Shown here in pieces: positions 56,393 to 64,000 of a stretch of 64,000 bases of DNA (positions within the stretch are counted from its first letter, which is position 1; each line of letters begins with the position of its first letter). This DNA comes from Raphanus sativus (lineage: Eukaryota; Streptophyta; Magnoliopsida; Brassicales; Brassicaceae): the NCBI RefSeq assembly GCF_000801105.2, contig NC_079518.1, positions 10,858,106-10,922,105 on the forward strand. Reading direction: 5' to 3'. Position numbers and translations under genes: made by a program. The notes under the pieces are model-generated. The model did no database searches. It saw nothing but the letters and a program-made list of their open reading frames with translations, and had not been told where the DNA came from.

Positions 56393-59185
56393 ATGGCTGA
56401 CTCTCCGGAGACTTCACCTCCTGCCCCAGAAACCCCTAATGCAGGTTCTCAGACTTCACCTCCTGCCCCAGAAACCCCTAATACAGGTTCTCTGTCTAAT
56501 GGTACATCGCCGCCAATACCGCCTGAGGCATCTCCACCGTCTCCTGCTGCTGCTCCTCCTCCAACGCCACCAGCTTCTTCACCTCCACCTGCACCACCGA
56601 CGCAGGAAACCTCTCCTCCTCCATCATTGCCATCCTCTCCTCCGGCTGTACCTAATACACCACCCCAAACTCCAAAGAATCCTTCTCCACCTTCTCCTCA
56701 AGTCCCATCTCCTGTAACGCCACCTGCACCTCCTGTAACTCCACCTGCACCTCCTGTAACGCCACCTGCACCGCCTCAAGTACCGTCCAACCAATCACCT
56801 CCTTCACAAAGACCGTCTCCTCCTTCTCCTCCTGTTGCAAACGATGACCGCGACAGAATCAACAGTAACAACAGAGAAGGTTCCACACCGCCGTCTCCAC
56901 CGTCTGGAAACAGAAGTCCCAGTGACGGTGCCTCACCTTCACCGCCTCGCTCAATAAGCCCTCCTCGGAATAGCGGAGATTCAGACACGTCATCACCACC
57001 AGGGGAACATCAGCTGCACCAAGGCAACCTTGGACTGGTTATTGGAGCCATTGTAGGAGTGGGGTTATTGCTTATACTTCTAATGTTTATTTGCATCTGT
57101 TGCTACAAGAAGAAAAAGGAGAAACGTGCTCTTCAAGTCAACCACATGCATTACTACAACAACAACACTCCCTTTGGAGCATCCAATGGTAAATACAATG
57201 TTTAAGCCTTAATAGTTTAATGGTTTATACTAGTTTCTTAAGTTTTACGGCTTCCAAATTAAAACCAGTTGACTCCGTTATATACTCACACATAGTTCCA
57301 TCTCGAACTTGGTAATGTGCAAAAAGATTTTAGACTTAAGAAGCTAACGGAGTTGTTGCATATGTAGGTAATGGTGGTTATTACACCAATGGAACACCTC
57401 AAGACCATGTAGTGAACATAGATGACCAAGGAGGTGGAAACTGGGGCCCACAGCAACCTGTGTCTGGTCCTCATAGTCCTCCAGCTGCGACTCTTGGTCA
57501 CAACCAAAGCACTTTCACCTACGATGAACTCTCCATTGCAACAGAAGGTTTCTCTCAGTCTAACTTGCTAGGGCAAGGAGGATTTGGGTATGTTCACAAA
57601 GGGGTTTTGCCCAGTGGCAAAGAAGTTGCAGTGAAGAGTCTTAAACTTGGAAGTGGACAAGGAGAACGCGAGTTTCAAGCAGAGGTTGAGATCATTAGCC
57701 GTGTCCATCATCGTCATCTTGTCTCTCTTGTTGGATATTGCATCTCTGGTGGTCAAAGGCTGTTGGTGTACGAGTTTTTACCTAATAACACTCTTGAATT
57801 CCATCTTCACGGTACATTCCTCTTAACAGAATCATCACTTTTTTTTTAAAGTATGATGTCTCCTTTATCAATAAAATGATTGGAACTTTCAGGAAAAGGC
57901 CGTCCAGTATTGGATTGGCATATAAGAGTGAAGATTGCACTGGGATCAGCTAGAGGCCTTGCATATTTGCATGAAGACTGTAAGAAGATCTGATTATATA
58001 TATCTCAATCTCTGTAAGATCACTAAACATTGTATTTGTTTACATGAATGGTAGGTCATCCTCGCATCATCCATAGAGATATCAAAGCTGCTAATATTCT
58101 TCTTGATTACAGTTTTGAAACTCAGGTATATATATTTTATTATGTACTGCTATGACTTTCATTCCTCTCATCTTTTTAGTTGGAGTCAAGTGTTGATGTG
58201 TGTATATATATAACCAGGTTGCAGATTTTGGATTAGCTAAGCTATCTCAAGACAACAATACTCATGTCTCCACTCGCGTCATGGGAACTTTCGGGTAAGT
58301 AAGCACCTTTGGGCTGTTTGCTTGTAGCGCACGTTTCCACTCTGTTTTTTTTAATGTCTTTTAACATTTTCATTGGAACGTTTGGGTATGCAGCTTTCTG
58401 ACTGTTTGAATTCAGTTGCTTGTAGGGCACGTTTTCCCTATGTTTTAAATGTTTTCTTTTGGTTCAGATACTTAGCTCCAGAGTATGCGTCAAGCGGAAA
58501 GTTGTCAGACAAATCTGATGTTTTTTCATTTGGGGTAATGCTTCTTGAGCTCATAACTGGACGACCTCCAGTGGATCTAAGCGGAGAAATGGAAGACAGC
58601 TTGGTAGATTGGGTAAGTTGTCTGCTCTTTTAGTTTAGTCCCCAACAAAGAACCTAACTTTTACCATTGTGTTATTGCAGGCAAGGCCTCTGTGTTCGAA
58701 AGCAGCTCAAGATGGAGATTACAGGAAATTGGCAGATCCGCGTCTAGAGACAAACTACGATCAACAAGAGATGGTTCGAATGGCTTCTTGTGCAGCTGCA
58801 GCCATCAGACACTCAGCAAGAAGACGACCTAAGATGAGCCAGGTAACTTGTTCAATCAAACACAATCTTGATGATAATAAGTGTGACATGCTTATGAATC
58901 TTGGAACATGTGTATGATGAACCAAAGATTGTGCGAGCGCTAGAAGGAGATATGTCAATAGAGGATCTAAGCGAAGGAGGAAGAGCAGCGCAGAACACGT
59001 ATTTGAGCCCAGGAAGCGGGAGCTCGGAGTATGACGCGAGCTCGTACAGTGCAGACATGAAAAAGTTCAGGAAGTTGGCATTAGAGAGTAAAGAGCACCA
59101 GACCAGTGAGTATGGCTTGAATCCTTCTGCTTCAAATAGTGAAGAGATGCATAGAGATTCAGTGAAACGCAATCCTCAGTTTTAA
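56393..59185 (+). CDS. PERK5: Proline-rich receptor-like protein kinase PERK5
   Basis: A plasma-membrane receptor-like Ser/Thr kinase with an extensin-like outer domain, thought to sense the cell wall. Eight coding exons keep phase: 56393-57188, 57368-57811, 57893-57979, 58055-58125, 58218-58294, 58468-58612, 58681-58842, 58928-59185, giving 679 residues. Residues 1-212 are Pro/Ser-rich, including three VTPPAPP repeats, with no classical signal peptide, as usual for PERKs. A transmembrane segment lies at about 213-237 ([15 protein letters not shown]) and is followed by a basic stop-transfer YKKKKEKR. Kinase domain from about 327: GQGGFGYV loop, EVAVK lysine at about 355, [11 protein letters not shown] with catalytic Asp at about 451, DFGLAK at about 469, [11 protein letters not shown]. 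All catalytic residues are present. The tail ends SVKRNPQF, as in Arabidopsis PERK5. Intron 5 contains a small duplication. Confidence 0.96.
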
Positions 59186-60379
59186 AAAAACACTTTCATC
59201 TCTTTTGCTAAGTCTTTTGTTCCTTTGTTTGTTTCCTTCATTTTGCATCAAAGAATTGCAGTTTAAAAAAAGTTAGAAACTACTGTATGATGTTTGTTTT
59301 AGAACCAGAGAGACTATAATGTGTTTTGTCAGAAACGTATAGTACAAACCCTTGAGCCATAGAGTTATTGTTTAGCGGTGGATAAGCATAATTAATTTTT
59401 TTTTGTTATAATGTTTAGAGTTCTTGTATTAACTGTCAATATCTAACTATCTATTTAAACTCTAAAATCGTGGATGTTCCTTCTGGGACAAGACACTAGA
59501 GGTAAAAAGATTAAGGACTCGCTAACGTTTTTACATATGTTTCTGAGATTCGAATCCAAGCAAATGTACTTACAAAGAAACCTATTTTGATAAAAGCAAC
59601 TCAATGTGGTATAAGTAAAATCTGTCATGAATTCTAGATAGCGTATTCGATCTTGAATCTGAAGTAATTTTACTTTTTTTTTTAGTTTCATATTATTTTC
59701 TAAACGAAAAAAATAGAAGAACTGTTCTGTTTTATCAAACACCATCTCATAAGGTGGTATTTATCACAATTGAATTCTAACTATAATTTATTTTTCAAAC
59801 CATCGCAATAAAAAAGGATTTTATGGAATTTGTATCAATACCTGGTGGTCCTCTTCTTCTAGGGCCACCTCTTCTTCTACGGCCACGTCATCTTCCACGG
59901 CTATGCTAAATAAGATATTTTATATTGTATAAGCATAAGAGGAGATTTCAAGAAAAAAATGTTTTTTTTTTCAAATCCTCAATTCAATAAGATCCTTTTA
60001 GATGAACTAGAAAATTTAATATGATTTTAATTAAAATATTCTAAAATTTCATTTAAAATCATGAAATTTTTTTCTAAAGTCAAATAAAACACTCTAAGTC
60101 CATTACTATTCAAACATGAATTTCAAAAATTCATTTAAGATATAATACTATTGAGCTTGACATTTATAAATTACTCTGAAATTAATTGTTATTCGAAATA
60201 TTTTAAGTTGTAAACTTTAGAAAAAAATCAGTGATTTGAAAGTTTTCGAACGAAATCTCAAAAATAAAAAAATAAAATAAAAATCAAATCTCAAAGTTTA
60301 GATAAGATTCTAGGTGATTTAAATAAAATCATATTAAATTTACTTTTTGTCATCAATATAAAACAGGCTCAATTTGACT
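59186..60379. other. PERK5 3' flank and AT-rich DNA
   Basis: The PERK5 3' untranslated region, then AT-rich DNA. At about 59850-59905 an Arg/Gly-coding stretch on the minus strand (GGCCGTAGAAGAAGAGGTGG) with stops looks like a piece of an RGG-rich gene; a related piece lies at about 63015-63055. Confidence 0.4.
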
Positions 60380-62180
60380 CCGTAGATCACACCGGTAGCT
60401 CTGCATCTATGTGAATGACTAGACTATCCGCTTTCAAATTCTGCGTTCTTGGTACATAAATTTTCTCTGAACTGAACAAACTTTCTTGCAGGATCATGAT
60501 GTCTTCTAGACAACTTGCAAAAACAGGCCATTTTCCGGTTCCAAAACCATCTTCACCAATTGATAACAATCAGTTGCAAATGTGACCCGAAACTGATACA
60601 AGTTTCTCATACATTCATTGCTCAAAGTATTGCTTCCACCTCCGAGTGAAGATGGGAGAGACTACCCCTGACATTTCTTGGCCCCATCAAACCATCAAAC
60701 CCTTTAGAATACTATACCAACCTTGACCTGAAAAAGTTTCATTGTCTTTCTAAGAACCATCTATAAACCACCAACGCTCTGGAATTGAAGTTAAAATTAA
60801 AACCTCCACATGGAGTGCTGTCCTCTGTGTGTTCAATACTTGTGATTCAGCCAAAGTTGATTTCGTTTCCACAAATTTGAGTATTTCTCTGGGATTCATG
60901 TCTAGATTACTGAAAACTTTGTTATTCATTCCCTTCCAAATGTACCATAAAATTCATGCAAATTGATAGTCATCCATTTTCGGGTGAACTCTCCAGAATA
61001 GATGATCCATATTTGTAAAGAGGGAACCCGTGGAAAAATTGATGGTTTTGATGGTATCGGTGAAAGGGTCCAAATCTAACGCGCTGGAGGACATTCAAAA
61101 AACACATGGTTTTATCGATTCCTCTGAAGTTTTACATCTTGCACAACATATATCTCCTTGTAACCCTCTCGCTTACAGATTTTTCTTAACTGCTATACAT
61201 CCTGACAACACTTTCCATAAGAAATGCTTAATCTTGGTGGGCATCGTACTTTCCAGCTGAATGTTTTCAGTATATACATTGTGGGTCCAAACAATGCTGA
61301 TAGTTTTTCCTTATCTGGGTAAACCCGTTCTACTTGGTGACATGATTTAACTGTGTATTTTCCATTGTTTGTGAAATGCCATCCATTCCTATCTCCCATA
61401 TAAATCTTACTCAAAGGTAAACTTTCTATTATCTTTACATCCTAGGAATCCACCAAAGCCTGAATTTCCTACGAGTTCCAAGTTTTCGAAGCTGAATCAA
61501 TGAGAAAATCAACTTTAAGGTCAAGGTAACTGTTATGTTGGTTTTTATTTTCTGGTCTCGGGCGAGTGGCCAAAGATCATTTCATACAGAGATGAAAGAT
61601 CCTGATTTCACCCTTTTAATTAGTCTTTTGCTAATCAGAGATCTAGCAGAATCAATACTCTGTCATTCTTTTAATATCCTAGGAATGGTTTGAAAGGAAC
61701 AAGAGTCCACACTTCTCAATGAACCTCTCTCTTTTCCATGATTTCCAATGATCTCATTCAGATCTCCTATGATAAACCAGGGTTCTGATCTCGCTAGCCC
61801 ATATCTAGTTAAACATTCCCAAACTTATGCTCTCAATTTTTGAACCGGATCACCATAAATAAATGTTAAAAAACTCGTTTTCCAAGAGTCATTGCTTCCA
61901 CATCTATCATTCGGTTACTGGAATATAAAACCTTTATATGATACTCAGTGTTATAGAATAGAGTCAATCCACCACTCCTCGCAACTGGGTCCACGGTAAT
62001 CAGATTATCATATCTAAAATGTGATTGAAAACCTTGCAGAAACTTAAAGTCTTGCTTTGTTTCCGATGAAAATAAAAAAATCTGGTTTGTTTTTATGCCA
62101 TATTTCTCGAAGATAACTTATTGTCCATTTGTTTCTTATACCTCCACAATTCCAACTCGGGACTTTCATTAAAAATCATA
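60380..62180 (-). pseudogene. Decayed LINE ORF2, lacking reverse transcriptase
   Basis: Read on the minus strand from about 62171, MKVPSWNCGGIRNKWT begins an APE-type endonuclease, continuing with FLQGFQSHFRYDNLITVD, VARSGGLTLFYN and SEPWFIIGDLNEIIGNHG, with stops and a frameshift. The reverse transcriptase core (no FADD motif) is missing. It resumes near 61414 with a zf-RVT-like part (GWHFTNNGKYTVKSCHQVER, FSWKVRCPPRLS) and, near 60569-60387, an RNase H-like tail (WPVFASCLEDI, YVPRTQNLKADSL, HIDAELPV). It is an internally deleted, inactive copy of a lineage with terminal RNase H, different from the LINE at 33-38 kb. Confidence 0.8.
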
Positions 62181-64000
62181 TCGATATGCTCTCGTGAGCT
62201 TAATTTATTGGTGTCATGAAACCTTGACACCTCCTCTGATCCCTTTGTGAGATCCATTTCCTTCATATATCTTCTGATTTAATTTTATATTTGAAACTAG
62301 TTAAATAGTCTATATTAAAATTAAAAATTATGTTAAAATTTAAATTAATTGGATAATTAATCCGCACAAATGAGCGGAACATCATGAAGTTGACTATAAT
62401 TACGAGGCCATAGTTGCAAGTTTTATCAAAAACATGCGTGTGCCACCCCATACATGTTTTTTTAATTGTTCTTACATTACAAAACAAAATATAAAATCGA
62501 TCATGGTCTAGTACAATATTATTGATTTTTTTTTTGATAAGTATGTGAATATCATTAGAAATGAAAAGAGTTCACTACATGTACCAAATGGAAAGCAAAC
62601 TAGTCCTACATTGCCAAATAATTAAGGCCACATTTATTTGATCTAAAATACTAATAAATAACATTTAAATAGTTTTATGAATGATAAATGACATTTTAGT
62701 AGTTGATATTTTGAGATTTAAATATAGAAGACCATGTCAAATTGGCTAATCATTGGATTGGTTTTTTTCTTAGGGATACGAATCTTCTGAGTAACAAATA
62801 ACTAATGCCACATATATTTTGAAGTTGCAATTAAAGAATCATTTACATGTTGATATTTTTTTAAAAAGATTTGTGTAGGAAAAAACAAAAGATTTTAAAA
62901 GGTTGATGTTTTATTTATGAACAGTTTGCAGAAACATTACAATCCACTACATTAGGTCTGGTTTGCCTAATCGACCACGACGTCGCGATGATCTTAGCAG
63001 TTGTTAAGGAATAACATAAATCCTCTTCTTCTACGGCCACCAAGTCATCCTCTTCTTAATCTATCATTTTAATACAAATCATTTTAACTCTCAGACTAAT
63101 AACAATGTATTTACATTTAGTTACTAATTGTGTAGAAAATATGCCCAAATTTTGTATATGATCTAATTCATGACGAGAAAAATGCATATAACTATAGAAA
63201 AAGTCTATTAGTTAGGAGATTGTTTTTTCCCATACTTAATGATGGAAAAAGTATATGCAATACTAATAATGAAAAGGACAATTATACATAATCAATATAA
63301 CATTAGGATTTTATAAGTATTGGATATATATATATATATAATCACTCCAAAAATAACCATCGGGTAATAACAAGCCTAAGAAAGAGCAACATTAAGAGCT
63401 TATAGTTATCGTTTTAGTTTAGAGAAAACTAAGAAAATAGGACACTTAGAATTTGGGTTTGTCCTATTAGGAATTTGTCTACGATTTTTGATGGATTAGG
63501 ATTTTAATTACTGTTAATACAATTAAATCCTTTGTTTAATCAAATTTAGCTTTAACTAAAACAAGAAAACACTAATTTTTTTGTTATAAATTGTTTTTTG
63601 TAGGACAAATTCTTTGATTCCGAATAAAAGTGTGAGTGTTAAGGGTTTTAAATCTTATTCTAATACAAAGATGTTGTAAATCCCAGTAGACTGTAAAATA
63701 GTTAGATAATCATTTTCATCATTTGCAATCTTAATTAATAAATTAAGCTATCTTAGTAAAACCAAGCTATTTATGAAAATAAAATTTGTTATAATGAGAT
63801 TTACGAAATATACCATTGATTTTTTTCTGGAATTTTATTTTAAATAATATCAATATATTTCTAACCAATTTAATCATACTGTTTTCTAATTTATTTTATT
63901 TCCATATATATGTGTGTTTCCTTTTATATTTTAGTTCTTTAAAAAATATTTTAATACTTTAGAAAAGTAATTTAAAAAAAAATTGAAATTTTTATTAGAA
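62181..64000. other. AT-rich intergenic DNA to the window end
   Basis: No gene recognised. A CCTCTTCTTCTACGGCCACC stretch at about 63021 repeats one at 59860-59890. A short (TA)n run lies at about 63325-63340. The rest is AT-rich. Confidence 0.45.

Noticed and set aside
56355..56717. Leu/His-rich 120-codon frame
   Set aside because: It is a frame-shifted reading of the Pro-rich PERK5 repeat.

Overview
This window is nuclear DNA from a plant of the mustard family (Brassicaceae), most likely Brassica or a close relative. Genes have short introns with GT/AG borders, intergenic DNA is very AT-rich, and the predicted proteins closely resemble Arabidopsis thaliana proteins. From recall of the Arabidopsis map, the gene order matches a stretch of chromosome 4 around At4g34350-At4g34440: HDR/ISPH, a WD40 protein (At4g34380-like), XLG2, ERF109/RRTF1, a decayed CGI121/TPRKB gene (At4g34412-like), a small acidic protein, SWI3D/CHB3 and PERK5. 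Some Arabidopsis neighbours are absent, as expected of a fractionated block in a polyploid-derived genome.

Layout: 1-2.4 kb is LTR-like retroelement DNA. 4.9-7.2 kb is HDR on the minus strand, with an apparent 1-base deletion in exon 5. 7.2-14 kb is AT-rich transposon territory: a TIR element with a clean 8-bp target duplication, two Helitron-like 5' ends and a 2-kb AT-rich tandem array. 14.1-15.6 kb is the single-exon WD40 gene. 17.2-20.5 kb is XLG2 (7 coding exons), whose 3' flank is duplicated downstream. 23.8-25.0 kb is a Harbinger-like element that has captured a TRAPPC2L exon. 26.7-28.0 kb is a 1.3-kb palindrome. 28.4-31.1 kb holds a SINE, a complete small Helitron and a hAT-like TIR element. 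32.3-33.1 kb is ERF109, with a near-intact L1-type LINE inserted just past its stop (33.1-38.7 kb). 39.1-39.6 kb is the CGI121 relic. 41.8-42.1 kb is a small gene. 43.4-48.1 kb is an unusual 4.76-kb TIR element. 49.0-49.3 kb is a Tourist-type MITE. 51.3-55.4 kb is SWI3D and 56.4-59.2 kb is PERK5. 60.4-62.2 kb is a decayed antisense LINE, followed by AT-rich DNA to the end.

The host genes are a collinear block, not an operon: a plastid isoprenoid enzyme, a propeller scaffold, an extra-large G-alpha protein, a stress ERF factor, a SWI/SNF subunit and a cell-wall-sensing receptor kinase. The strongest candidate for something undescribed is the 43373-48133 element. It is flanked by the 8-bp duplication TATTCTAC, carries about 20 irregularly spaced copies of a 22-bp dyad (GTAGAC-N10-GTCTAC), and contains a series of about 39-bp exon-like modules, most flanked by splice-site consensus. 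All family and synteny assignments rest on recognition of the sequence, not on searches.
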